The notes under the pieces: model-generated
Told to the model about the DNA's origin: nothing
Databases searched by the model: none
The model's input: the letters and a program-made list of their open reading frames with translations, nothing else
Assembly (NCBI GenBank): GCA_023666975.1
Contig: JAMPAW010000093.1
Span: forward strand, 1-13,077
DNA: 13,077 nt
Reading direction: 5' to 3'
Source of the DNA: Clostridium sp.
GTDB taxonomy: Bacteria > Bacillota_A > Clostridia > Lachnospirales > Lachnospiraceae
Shown here: positions 1 to 7,055 of the stretch, one piece after another
How the letters are laid out: the number at the start of each line of letters is the position of its first letter
How positions within the stretch are numbered: the first letter of the stretch is position 1
Made by a program: the position numbers and the translations under genes

Positions 1-152
1 TACGAGCCAGAGCGCAGAAATTTATTTTTCAGGCTCATGGCGATAAAAAATATCAAGCGATTGCCCTGATAGAATACGAAGATTCGGTTGACAAAACACA
101 GATTATGCCATATTATGAATATTATGTGAAATTTACTAATCTGGATAAGTGA
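1..152 (+). CDS. C-terminal fragment of unrecognised protein (5' end outside window)
   Basis: An open frame enters from the left edge (first full codon at position 3) and ends at a TGA at 150-152, leaving 49 residues. The fragment is rich in Lys, Tyr and acidic residues, with a segment reading YQAIALIEYEDSVDK followed by a tyrosine-rich stretch YYEYYVKF. The pattern suggests a small alpha/beta fold tail, but no family is recognised. It lies 50 bp upstream of the TetR-type regulator on the same strand, so it could be co-transcribed with it. The other two forward frames have stops within this stretch, which supports the choice of frame. Function unknown; a longer contig would be decisive. Confidence 0.5.
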   Translation, partial: RARAQKFIFQAHGDKKYQAIALIEYEDSVDKTQIMPYYEYYVKFTNLDK

Positions 153-202
153 TAAGCGGGCTGCATGGTTGGTGCGGTCTGATGTTATAGGTGTTGGGAT
201 AG

Positions 203-802
203 ATGAATACTAGTTTTGTGAACAGAAAAGACCGAATTATTGCTTCTGCTATTGACATTATCAGTGAATCAGGGATTGCATCCCTTACGACCAAAATGCT
301 TGCACAGAAAGAAAACATGTCTGAATCATTGTTGTACCGGTATTTTGGCGGTATTGATGAGGTGCTGGTTGAGGTCGTGGCTGAATTTAGAAAATTTGAT
401 ACTGGGATAATTGCTACGATTGAGGCGAAAGATATGCTGCACGTGGACAAAGCGCTGGAGTTTTTTCGGACATTGGCAAATAACTATGAAGGTTATTATG
501 AATTGTCGTCCATTGTGTTAAATTATGAATATCTGCTACATAATGTAAATACACGGGAGGCTGTTGCCGCCTGTATTGATATGAGAACTAATTTTGTGCG
601 AAAGGAATTAAATCTTGCCGTGGAGGAGGGGGAAATCAACGATACCCTTACTCCGGAAGAACTTTCGATTCTGCTTTTTGGAGGGATGACCAGAGACCTT
701 CTCAATCGTCGGATTTGGAATGATGACAAGACACATCTGCAGGTGTCCCAATTTACGCTGGACAAGCTGGTGGATATGGTTCGCATCAAAGGGGACTCAT
801 AG
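203..802 (+). CDS. TetR/AcrR family transcriptional regulator
   Basis: A 199-residue protein with the size and layout of TetR-family regulators. Residues about 8-55 form the N-terminal DNA-binding domain: a first helix (RKDRIIASAIDIISESG), then a helix-turn-helix (LTTKMLAQKENMSESLLYRYFGG) whose LLYRYF matches the family's conserved 'lYryF' recognition-helix signature. The rest (about 60-199) is the variable helical ligand-binding and dimerisation domain, from which no ligand can be read. The start is an ATG with only a weak G-rich Shine-Dalgarno-like stretch upstream, so translation may be modest. A CheY-like receiver gene begins 50 bp downstream on the same strand, suggesting co-transcription. 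No obvious palindromic operator was found just upstream. Family assignment is confident; the regulated genes are unknown. Confidence 0.88.
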   Translation: MNTSFVNRKDRIIASAIDIISESGIASLTTKMLAQKENMSESLLYRYFGGIDEVLVEVVAEFRKFDTGIIATIEAKDMLHVDKALEFFRTLANNYEGYYELSSIVLNYEYLLHNVNTREAVAACIDMRTNFVRKELNLAVEEGEINDTLTPEELSILLFGGMTRDLLNRRIWNDDKTHLQVSQFTLDKLVDMVRIKGDS

Positions 803-814
803 AATGAAAGTAAA

Positions 815-838
815 CACAGATAATCGTATGCACAGATA
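815..838 (+). repeat. 8-bp direct repeat CACAGATA x2 before the receiver gene
   Basis: CACAGATA occurs at 815-822 and again at 831-838, 16 bp apart, within the 50-bp gap between the TetR gene and the receiver gene. It could be a protein-binding site or chance; nothing else supports a function. Confidence 0.3.
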
Positions 839-852
839 GTATGGAGGGTTCT

Positions 853-1254
853 ATGAGAATATTAATTGCCGATGATGATTTTGTAAACCGAAGATTTTTA
901 GAGAAATACCTGTCCCTGTATGGTGAAGTGGTGGCAGTCGAAGACGGTATGTCGACAGTCGCAGAAGCGGTAAAGGGGATAGAAGAGAGACAGATGTATG
1001 ATTTAATCTGTCTGGACATTATGATGACGAAGCTGGACGGATATAAAGTGTTAGAGGCAATTAGGGAGGCAGAGAAGAAATATGATGTCTTAGCCGAAGA
1101 GCGGGCGAAGATCTTTATGATTAGTGCATTAGATGAGGTAGTTTTAGATAATGTTCAGGTCTGCAATGATTATGATGCTTATATCTGTAAACCGATTATG
1201 CTGGATAAGTTTGAGAAGCTTTTAGAGCGGATGGGTTTCCGGAAAAAGGCATAA
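853..1254 (+). CDS. Stand-alone CheY-like response regulator receiver protein
   Basis: A 133-residue single receiver domain (Rec) with no output domain. The family's phosphorylation residues are all present: the acidic pocket D7-D9 (LIADDDF), phospho-acceptor D55 (LICLDIMM), the Ser/Thr switch residue S91 (MISALDE) and the conserved lysine K113 (ICKPI). It should therefore be phosphorylatable by a histidine kinase and act through protein-protein contact, as CheY or Spo0F do. The start at 853 is chosen over the in-frame ATG at 841 because the 841 ATG is part of the sequence ATGGAGGG, whose GGAGG (843-847) sits at proper spacing from 853. No histidine kinase, chemotaxis or phosphotransfer gene is nearby, so its partner is unknown. 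It may share a transcript with the TetR gene upstream. Confidence 0.88.
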   Translation: MRILIADDDFVNRRFLEKYLSLYGEVVAVEDGMSTVAEAVKGIEERQMYDLICLDIMMTKLDGYKVLEAIREAEKKYDVLAEERAKIFMISALDEVVLDNVQVCNDYDAYICKPIMLDKFEKLLERMGFRKKA

Positions 1255-1273
1255 CCACAGTCAGGCTTATGCC
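1248..1273 (+). other. Short inverted repeat at end of receiver gene
   Basis: GGCATAA (1248-1254, including the TAA stop) is perfectly complementary to TTATGCC (1267-1273), with a 12-nt loop. No T-tract follows, so it is not a convincing intrinsic terminator. It may be a weak stabilising hairpin between the receiver gene and rarA. Confidence 0.3.
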
Positions 1274-1314
1274 GGTAATGAAAAGAGATGAAATGATTAC
1301 AGTGGAGAATGCGC

Positions 1315-2646
1315 ATGGATTTATTTGACTTAATGAGACAGGCAAATATGAAAAAGGAATCACCGTTAGCAAAGAGATTAAGACCAACAGCCCTTGAAGA
1401 GGTTGTTGGTCAAAAACATCTTATAGGGAAAGATAAGCTGTTATATCGTGCCATTCAGGCGGATAAAATAAGTTCTGTTATTTTTTACGGGCCGCCAGGA
1501 ACCGGAAAGACTACGCTGGCCATGGTCATTGCCAACACTACAAGCTCTATTTTCACCTCACTTAATGCGACGACGGCAGGTAAAAAAGATATGGAGCAGG
1601 TGATAAAGGAAGCCAGAGATAATTATGGCATGTACCAGAAAAAAACCATTTTATTTGTGGACGAGATTCATCGGTTTAACAAGGCGCAGCAGGACTATCT
1701 TCTGCCTTTTGTGGAGGACGGGACGGTTATTTTGATTGGTGCGACCACGGAGAATCCGTATTTTGAGGTAAATGGGGCGTTGATTTCCCGCTCCCATATT
1801 TTTCGTCTGGAGCCTTTAGGGAAAGAGGATATCCGGGAGCTGATTAAGCGGGCAGTGTATGATACAGAAAAAGGAATGGGATCGTATAATGCAGATATTG
1901 ATGAAGAAGCTCTGGATTTTCTGGCAGATATGAGTGAAGGGGACGCAAGGCGTGCGTTAAATGCGGTTGAGCTGGGCGTTCTCACGACGGAACCCTCCAA
2001 AGACGGGGTGATACATATCACACTGCCTGTGGCGGAGGAGTGTATTCAGAGACGGGCAATACAGTACGATAAGGACGGAGACAACCACTATGATACGATT
2101 TCTGCCTTTATTAAAAGCATGCGGGGTTCTGATCCGGATGCGGCGGTTTACTATCTTGCCAAGATGCTGGAAGCAGGAGAGAGCATAACGTTTATTGCAA
2201 GACGGATTATGATTTGTGCCTGTGAGGACGTCGGTATTGCCGACCCACAGGCTATTCAGGTAGCGGCTGCCTGCGCACAGGCAGTGGATAGGGTTGGTAT
2301 GCCGGAAGCCCAGCTGATTCTGGCTAACGCAGTGATATATGTGGCAGGGGCGCCAAAGTCCAATGCGGTGACGAATGCGATTTTTGCTGCGGTGGAAACG
2401 GTAAAGAAGCAGAAGACCGGCGCAGTTCCGCCTCATCTGAGAGATACGCATTATCAAGGGGCAGCGGACTTGGGACATGTGGGCTATCAGTATCCCCATG
2501 ATTATCCGGGAAATTTTGTCAAGCAGCAGTATCTGCCGGAGGAGATTAAGGATATGCGTTTCTATCACCCGACAGAAAACGGATATGAGAAAACAGTAAA
2601 GGAACGATTGGAAAAATTATATGAGGAGCAAAATGAAAATATTTAA
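1315..2646 (+). CDS. rarA: Replication-associated recombination protein A (AAA+ ATPase)
   Basis: A 443-residue AAA+ ATPase of the RarA/MgsA/WRNIP1 family, which acts at stalled replication forks and is related to clamp-loader subunits and RuvB. The order is typical: an N-terminal PLAKRLRPTALEEVVGQ box (about 17-33), Walker A GPPGTGKT (59-66), Walker B LFVDEIHRF (113-121), sensor 1 GATTENP (142-148) and an arginine-finger-like SRS (158-160). The C-terminal MgsA tetramerisation region includes PPHLRDTHYQGA and GYQYPHDYPG. The length is normal. The ATG at 1315 is preferred over the ATG at 1309 because GGAG at 1304-1307 is 7 nt from 1315 but only 1 nt from 1309. The end overlaps the start of a small membrane protein gene by 14 bp, implying translational coupling. 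No promoter is evident directly upstream. Confidence 0.95.
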   Translation: MDLFDLMRQANMKKESPLAKRLRPTALEEVVGQKHLIGKDKLLYRAIQADKISSVIFYGPPGTGKTTLAMVIANTTSSIFTSLNATTAGKKDMEQVIKEARDNYGMYQKKTILFVDEIHRFNKAQQDYLLPFVEDGTVILIGATTENPYFEVNGALISRSHIFRLEPLGKEDIRELIKRAVYDTEKGMGSYNADIDEEALDFLADMSEGDARRALNAVELGVLTTEPSKDGVIHITLPVAEECIQRRAIQYDKDGDNHYDTISAFIKSMRGSDPDAAVYYLAKMLEAGESITFIARRIMICACEDVGIADPQAIQVAAACAQAVDRVGMPEAQLILANAVIYVAGAPKSNAVTNAIFAAVETVKKQKTGAVPPHLRDTHYQGAADLGHVGYQYPHDYPGNFVKQQYLPEEIKDMRFYHPTENGYEKTVKERLEKLYEEQNENI

Positions 2647-2848
2647 CCGATTAAGAAGGATTGTAGCTTTGCTCACCGTCGTATTTATCGTGGCGCTGCT
2701 GGTCGTTACGATCATCTGTGCCGTGACGGGCAGTGAGTACTTTTTTGGCATGCTGTTTCTTACCATTGTGGTGCCGATTGTGCTGTGGGTATTTATGTGG
2801 TTTACCCATTTGGTCAATGACAGATCAGATAAACAAAAAGAGGAATAG
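2633..2848 (+). CDS. Small two-helix membrane protein, unknown function
   Basis: A 71-residue protein with a basic N-terminus (MKIFNRLRR), a hydrophobic helix at about 11-32, a second at about 38-60 ending in aromatic residues, and a charged tail (NDRSDKQKEE). It is therefore predicted to be a two-span membrane protein with both ends probably cytoplasmic (positive-inside rule). The start at 2633 is chosen because AGGAG (2623-2627) lies just upstream; an in-frame ATG at 2621 is part of that ribosome binding site. The gene overlaps the 3' end of rarA by 14 bp, so its translation is probably coupled to rarA. No family is recognised, and a role with RarA is only suggested by position. Confidence 0.7.
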   Translation: MKIFNRLRRIVALLTVVFIVALLVVTIICAVTGSEYFFGMLFLTIVVPIVLWVFMWFTHLVNDRSDKQKEE

Positions 2849-2865
2849 ATTCCTTAAAAAAGGGG

Positions 2866-2889
2866 ACGGAGCCGGAAAACCGGCTCCGT
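2866..2889. other. Perfect 10-bp GC-rich hairpin with AAAA loop
   Basis: The arm ACGGAGCCGG (2866-2875) and its exact complement CCGGCTCCGT (2880-2889) flank an AAAA tetraloop. It starts 18 nt after the stop of the small membrane protein gene. On the + strand no T-tract follows (the next bases are AAATAGGGG). On the - strand the stem is followed by CCCC and then six Ts. It resembles a terminator stem without the + strand T-tract, so it may be an RNA-stabilising 3' hairpin, a factor-dependent terminator, or the first helix of a structured RNA. Confidence 0.55.
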
Positions 2890-2900
2890 AAATAGGGGAG

Positions 2901-2951
2901 GATAAAGTATTATCGGATTCCCTAAGGTTAGAGAATCGGTCTCACTTTATC
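2901..2951 (+). other. Second hairpin in rarA downstream region (possible structured RNA)
   Basis: GATAAAGT (2901-2908) pairs perfectly with ACTTTATC (2944-2951). Inside it, GATTC (2916-2920) pairs with GAATC (2933-2937), leaving a two-sided internal loop and a 12-nt apical loop containing CTAAGG. This layout of two helices separated by an internal loop is more ordered than expected from plain spacer. It matches no riboswitch class I can recognise. It sits between the hairpin at 2866-2889 and the T-tract hairpin at 2964-3019. Transcription and function are unproven. Confidence 0.4.
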
Positions 2952-2963
2952 TATAGATGCCAT

Positions 2964-3019
2964 ACCGGAATATAACATCTGTTGATCAAGTGATATTTTA
3001 AGTATGTCCGGTCTTTTTT
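2964..3019 (+). terminator. Probable intrinsic terminator closing the rarA transcript
   Basis: ACCGGA (2964-2969) pairs with TCCGGT (3007-3012), followed by C and six Ts (3014-3019). The 37-nt interior is AU-rich and only partly paired, so the stem is shorter and more open than in an ideal terminator. CATAC (2961-2965) can alternatively pair with GTATG (3002-3006), competing with the outer stem. Its position, after the rarA operon and before a strong promoter, fits termination. Confidence 0.5.
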
Positions 3020-3087
3020 GTTTTATTCAACATTTTTGATATTTTCTTTCATTATTTTTTGCGGCGGAAACATCGCTGATGATATAC

Positions 3088-3116
3088 TTGAAAAATGCGG
3101 CACGGTTTGCTATAAT
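3088..3116 (+). promoter_or_regulatory. Near-consensus sigma-A promoter for SEC-C gene and gltX
   Basis: The -35 box TTGAAA (3088-3093) and -10 box TATAAT (3111-3116) are separated by exactly 17 bp. A TG at 3108-3109 gives an extended -10. Transcription should start near 3123, leaving a leader of about 37 nt before the ATG at 3160. AT-rich sequence upstream could boost it. Confidence 0.85.
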
Positions 3117-3159
3117 CTAGCTTGTTGTATGGAATTTATGCAAAAGGATGGTAAAACAA

Positions 3160-3666
3160 ATGAGTTTATTAAAAGATTGGCGTGAATATGCCTATGGACA
3201 GATGGATGACAGAACCCCGCAGGGAAAACAGTTTTGGCTGAATTATTTTGGCGTGGAGCAGGGGATATATAAGCAGCTTTTATCCAATCCGGAGGAAGTG
3301 GTTACCGGAACGGTTAAGGAGCTGGCAGACAAGTATGACACGAGTGTTCAACTGATGACCGGATTTCTGGATGGGATTAATGACAGTTTAAAAACACAGA
3401 ATGATTTGGAGGAAATGGAAGAGGATACGGTAGTATCTCTGGATTTTGATTTGGAAAAGCTCTATATGAATATGGTGGACTGCAATGCAGACTGGCTTTA
3501 TGAATTAGAGGAGTGGAATGAATTAATTACCGAGGACAGAAGAAAAGAGTTATATAAGCTGCAGAAAAGCTCCAAGACAGTGGTGAAACCGCCTAAGGTG
3601 GGAAGAAATGACCCTTGTCCGTGTGGAAGCGGTAAGAAGTATAAGCAGTGCTGTGGAAGGAACTAG
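3160..3666 (+). CDS. SEC-C zinc-motif protein of unknown function
   Basis: A 168-residue, acidic, mostly helical protein ending in a SEC-C motif: C153-x-C155-x8-C164-C165 within [20 protein letters not shown] is the small zinc-binding module first known at the C-terminus of SecA, and is also found on many unrelated proteins. The preceding 140 residues (aromatic-rich [16 protein letters not shown], then an acidic block) have no SecA motor motifs, so this is not SecA. The start at 3160 is preferred to the in-frame ATG at 3148: AAGGATGG (3144-3151) serves as the ribosome binding site for 3160, while 3148 lies inside it. It is the first gene after the 3088-3116 promoter, with gltX beginning 9 bp after its stop, so the two share a transcript. 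Partner and function are unknown. Confidence 0.8.
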   Translation: MSLLKDWREYAYGQMDDRTPQGKQFWLNYFGVEQGIYKQLLSNPEEVVTGTVKELADKYDTSVQLMTGFLDGINDSLKTQNDLEEMEEDTVVSLDFDLEKLYMNMVDCNADWLYELEEWNELITEDRRKELYKLQKSSKTVVKPPKVGRNDPCPCGSGKKYKQCCGRN

Positions 3667-3675
3667 GAGACGATG

Positions 3676-5139
3676 ATGAGTAGAGTGAGAACCAGATTTG
3701 CACCCAGCCCGACAGGGAGAATGCATGTGGGTAATCTGCGGACAGCATTGTACGCATATTTGGTGGCAAAGCATGAGAATGGAGATTTCATTTTAAGAAT
3801 TGAGGATACCGACCAGGAACGCTATGTAGAGGGGGCTGTCGATATTATTTACCGGACAATGGAAGGAACGGGTCTGTTTCATGACGAGGGACCGGACAGA
3901 GACGGCGGGGTTGGCCCTTATATACAGAGTGAGCGGCATAAACAGGGGATTTACCTGAAATACGCACAGGAATTAATTGCCAAAGGTGAGGCATATTACT
4001 GTTTCTGCGATAAGGAACGGCTGGATAATCTGAAAGAAGAGGTAGTGGACGGCAAATCCGTCCGCAAATACGATAAACATTGCCTTCGGCTGAGCAGCGA
4101 GGAGGTAGAAGAAAAGCTGGCTGCCGGTATTCCGTATGTGATTCGGCAGAATGTTCCCGAGGAAGGGGAAACCAGCTTTGAAGATGAACTCTATGGAACG
4201 ATTACCGTGCCCAACAAAGAGTTGGACGATATGATTTTGATTAAGTCAGACGGTTATCCGACTTATAATTTTGCCAACGTGGTTGACGACCATCTGATGG
4301 GAATTACCCATGTGGTCAGGGGACAGGAATATCTTTCTTCCTCACCGAAATATAACCGCCTCTATCAGGCATTTGGCTGGGAAGTGCCAGTCTATATCCA
4401 TTGCCCGACGATTACCAATGAGGAACATCAAAAACTTTCCAAGCGGAGCGGACATTCCTCTTACGAGGATTTGCTGGAGCAGGGCTTTTTGACCGAGACG
4501 ATTGTGAATTTCGTGGCATTGCTCGGCTGGAGTCCGGAGGATAACCAGGAGATATTCTCTCTGGAGGAGCTGGTAAAGGCTTTTGACTATCATCATATTT
4601 CCAAATCTCCGGCGGTATTTGATATGGTGAAGTTGAGATGGATGAATGGTGAGTATATCAAAAACATGGAATTTGACCGCTTTAAGGAAATGGCTCTTCC
4701 TTATGTGCAGGAGATGATTACAAGAAACGTAAAGACAGATGCGATTCTGGAGCTGGTAAAGACCCGAATTGAAGTATTTCCGGATATCCGTGAACACATT
4801 GATTTTTTTCAGGAGCTGCCGGATTATGATATCTCGATATACACACATAAGAAAATGAAAACCAACAGTGAAAATTCCTTGGAAATCCTCACGGAGGAGT
4901 TTGATATTTTGAAAGATGTCAATGACTGGAACATGGATTCACTGCATGATGTTTTAATGGAATATATCTCAGCTAAGGGGATAAAAAACGGGACCGGTTT
5001 GTGGCCTGTCCGTATTGCGGTATCCGGTAAGCAGATGACACCGGGCGGCGCCTTTGAGATTATGGATATTCTGGGAAAAGAAGAGTCCTTAAGGCGTATT
5101 GAGATAGGGATTGAGAAATTGCAAAAGGCAAATCAGTGA
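3676..5139 (+). CDS. gltX: Glutamyl-tRNA synthetase
   Basis: A 487-residue class I aminoacyl-tRNA synthetase that charges tRNA-Glu with glutamate in the cytoplasm. It starts [16 protein letters not shown], carrying the HIGH-type signature (HVGN, 17-20). [10 protein letters not shown] follows at 41-50. A CxC...YxxxC set (C109, C111, Y132, C136) resembles the zinc-binding motif known in some bacterial GluRSs. The KMSKS-equivalent KLSKR is at 253-257. The C-terminal third is the helical anticodon-binding domain, ending in [18 protein letters not shown]. Length is normal. ATG codons at 3673 and 3676 are adjacent; 3676 is better spaced (6 nt) from AGGAG at 3665-3669. It follows the SEC-C gene by 9 bp and ends before an intrinsic terminator. 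Whether it also charges tRNA-Gln (non-discriminating type) cannot be read from sequence. Confidence 0.96.
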   Translation: MSRVRTRFAPSPTGRMHVGNLRTALYAYLVAKHENGDFILRIEDTDQERYVEGAVDIIYRTMEGTGLFHDEGPDRDGGVGPYIQSERHKQGIYLKYAQELIAKGEAYYCFCDKERLDNLKEEVVDGKSVRKYDKHCLRLSSEEVEEKLAAGIPYVIRQNVPEEGETSFEDELYGTITVPNKELDDMILIKSDGYPTYNFANVVDDHLMGITHVVRGQEYLSSSPKYNRLYQAFGWEVPVYIHCPTITNEEHQKLSKRSGHSSYEDLLEQGFLTETIVNFVALLGWSPEDNQEIFSLEELVKAFDYHHISKSPAVFDMVKLRWMNGEYIKNMEFDRFKEMALPYVQEMITRNVKTDAILELVKTRIEVFPDIREHIDFFQELPDYDISIYTHKKMKTNSENSLEILTEEFDILKDVNDWNMDSLHDVLMEYISAKGIKNGTGLWPVRIAVSGKQMTPGGAFEIMDILGKEESLRRIEIGIEKLQKANQ

Positions 5140-5144
5140 CGAGG

Positions 5145-5184
5145 ACTGCTCAGATATCTGTTACCGATATATGAGCAGTTTTTT
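5145..5184 (+). terminator. Intrinsic terminator after gltX
   Basis: ACTGCTCA (5145-5152) pairs perfectly with TGAGCAGT (5172-5179). An inner ATATC (5154-5158) / GATAT (5166-5170) helix extends the stem, and six Ts (5179-5184) follow. The stem begins 5 nt after the gltX stop and the T-tract ends 9 nt before the ribosome binding site of the helicase gene. It may act as a full or partial terminator, since no separate promoter for the helicase fits in the remaining gap. Confidence 0.85.
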
Positions 5185-5204
5185 GTGCGGATAAGGAGAG
5201 TTGG

Positions 5205-7055
5205 ATGCAGCCTGATTTTAGCGAGGGACAATGGAAAGCAATTAAACAGACCTGTGGGCCGGTTCTGGCACTGGCCGGGCCGGGTTCGGGAAAAACGACC
5301 GTGCTCGTTCACCGGGTAAAATATCTGATCGAAAAAGCAATGGTGCCGGAGGAAAATATTCTGGTGATTACGTTTACCAGAGCCAGTGCCAGCGAGATGG
5401 AAGAGCGTTATTACCGGATTACCGGAAATAAGGAATGCCGATGTACATTCGGAACGTTTCATTCCGTATTTTTTTCGGTCTTGAAAACGGCATACGGATA
5501 CCGTGCGGCAAATGTGTTGTCCGAAGAGGAAAAATATGGACTGATTCGGGAAATTATCCGGAAAAAATCGCTGGAATACGAGGACGAGGAGGAACTGGTT
5601 ACCGAGGTCATACGGGAAATGGGGCTGATGAAAGGCGACATGGTTTCCCCGGAACACTTTTATTCGACGTGCCTTGGCGCAGAGATATTTCGTGATATCT
5701 GCCGGGAGTATGAAAATACGGTAACAGCAGCGGGAAAACTGGACTTTGATGACATGATGGTCTATTGCTATGAGCTTTTACAGGAAAGACAGGATATCTT
5801 AGGCAGCCTGCAGAAAAAATATACCTATATTCTGGTAGACGAGTTTCAGGATATCAATAAAATCCAGTATGAGATCACAAAAATGCTGGCGGCTCCGCAG
5901 AATAACCTTTTCATTGTCGGAGATGATGACCAGAGTATCTACGGTTTTCGCGGTTCAAAACCCGAAATCATGCTGCATTTCAAAGAAGACTATCCCGAGG
6001 CGGAGGAGATACTGCTGGATATCAATTACCGCTGCAGCCGCAATATCACAGAGGGTGCAATGCGCGTGATTGAACATAATCAGGTTCGGTTTGACAAGCC
6101 GATTGTCAGTGAACGGGGGTATGTCGAGCCGGTCCGGGTACATCATATGAATAATCTGACAGAAGAAAATCAGCATATGCTGAAAACGATTCAGGAATAT
6201 CACAGATTGGGCATGCCCTATCAGGATATGGCCATTATTATGCGGACCAATGTGCAGGCCAGAGCAATCGTACATAAGCTGATGGAGTATAATATTCCTT
6301 TTCAGGTAAGGGATAGGATTCCCTGTATATATGACCATTTTACCGTGAGAAACATACTGGATTATATCCGTGTGGCTATGGGAAACAGGGAGAGGGAAGT
6401 GTTCTTACGCATTATGAATAAACCCGGACGATATCTGTCAAGAGAAATACTGACCGAGCCGGTAATTGATTTTGACCGGCTGCGGGAAGCACTCAGCGGC
6501 AAGGCATGGGCAGTGGAAAATCTTAACCAAATGGAGTATGAATTGAAAATTTTAGCGGGACTTAAACCGTTTGCCGCAGTAAATTTTATCCGTAAAGCAA
6601 TCGGTTACGACGAATATTTGAAAGGATATGCCGAGTATCGGCATCTGAATGAGGAGGATTTGCTGGGAACGCTTGACGAGCTTCAGGAAATGGCAAAACA
6701 GTACAAAACTTTTCGTGAGTGGTTTGAGGGAATTGAGAATTACAGAAGGGATTTGGAACAGCATATGAAAAAGACTTCCCCGGATAAAAAGAATGGGCTG
6801 ACGATTACCACAATGCACAGTGCAAAAGGGCTGGAATACGATGCAGTTTTTTTGCCGGAGGCCAATGAAGGACTCACGCCTTATAAGAAAGCGGCAAAAC
6901 CGGAAGAAATGGAGGAGGAGCGGCGTATGTTTTATGTCGCTATGACCAGGGCAAAAAATCATTTGCATATTTATGACGTCAGGGAATATTACAATAAAGA
7001 ACTGGAACCGTCCCGGTTTATCGATGAATTGCAGGCTGCAGAGCGGCCGTTATAA
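5205..7055 (+). CDS. UvrD/Rep-type superfamily 1 DNA helicase
   Basis: A 616-residue ATP-dependent 3'-5' DNA helicase of the UvrD/Rep/PcrA family (direction from family knowledge). Motifs in order: a Q-motif-like FSEGQWKAI (5-13), Walker A AGPGSGKTT (24-32), Ia TFTRASASEM (56-65), II VDEFQD (211-216), III GDDDQSIYGFRG (239-250), IV NYRCS (274-278), V TTMHSAKGLEYD (535-546) and VI EERRMFYVAMTRAK (571-584). All catalytic motifs are intact. It ends about 30 residues after motif VI, so it lacks the roughly 100-residue C-terminal extension with the RNA-polymerase-binding Tudor-like fold of full PcrA, and it has no RecB-type nuclease domain. The ATG is well placed after AAGGAGAG (5193-5200). It converges on the minus-strand protease gene with a 6-bp tail overlap. 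A general repair role is likely; it is not clearly PcrA itself. Confidence 0.9.
   Translation: MQPDFSEGQWKAIKQTCGPVLALAGPGSGKTTVLVHRVKYLIEKAMVPEENILVITFTRASASEMEERYYRITGNKECRCTFGTFHSVFFSVLKTAYGYRAANVLSEEEKYGLIREIIRKKSLEYEDEEELVTEVIREMGLMKGDMVSPEHFYSTCLGAEIFRDICREYENTVTAAGKLDFDDMMVYCYELLQERQDILGSLQKKYTYILVDEFQDINKIQYEITKMLAAPQNNLFIVGDDDQSIYGFRGSKPEIMLHFKEDYPEAEEILLDINYRCSRNITEGAMRVIEHNQVRFDKPIVSERGYVEPVRVHHMNNLTEENQHMLKTIQEYHRLGMPYQDMAIIMRTNVQARAIVHKLMEYNIPFQVRDRIPCIYDHFTVRNILDYIRVAMGNREREVFLRIMNKPGRYLSREILTEPVIDFDRLREALSGKAWAVENLNQMEYELKILAGLKPFAAVNFIRKAIGYDEYLKGYAEYRHLNEEDLLGTLDELQEMAKQYKTFREWFEGIENYRRDLEQHMKKTSPDKKNGLTITTMHSAKGLEYDAVFLPEANEGLTPYKKAAKPEEMEEERRMFYVAMTRAKNHLHIYDVREYYNKELEPSRFIDELQAAERPL

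Larger units (their letters stand above)
2849..3159. other. 311-bp gene-free region: hairpins, T-rich stretch and promoter
   Basis: This is the only gap over 300 bp. It holds, in order, a GC hairpin (2866-2889), a second hairpin (2901-2951), a T-tract hairpin (2964-3019), an AT-rich stretch with runs of T (about 3013-3060) that could act as an upstream promoter element, and a near-consensus promoter (3088-3116). No ORF with a plausible ribosome binding site is seen on either strand. Confidence 0.6.

Noticed and set aside
1957..2568. 203-residue minus-strand ORF opposite rarA
   Set aside because: It lies wholly inside the well-supported rarA gene, has a Cys/His/Arg-rich composition typical of antisense shadow frames, and shows no domain.
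2849..3019. 6S RNA gene
   Set aside because: The location by rarA and a size of about 170 nt are suggestive, but the stretch folds as three separate hairpins rather than one long rod with a central bubble, and no promoter is seen before it. Kept only as an open possibility in the findings.
3117..3159. T-box or other riboswitch controlling gltX
   Set aside because: The leader from the 3088-3116 promoter is only about 37 nt, with no T-box sequence or antiterminator-like stem.
3160..3666. SecA-related translocase
   Set aside because: Only the SEC-C zinc motif is shared; there is no Walker A, DEAD box or other motor motif.
4342..4848. 168-residue minus-strand ORF opposite gltX
   Set aside because: Antisense shadow of gltX with no recognisable family or ribosome binding site.
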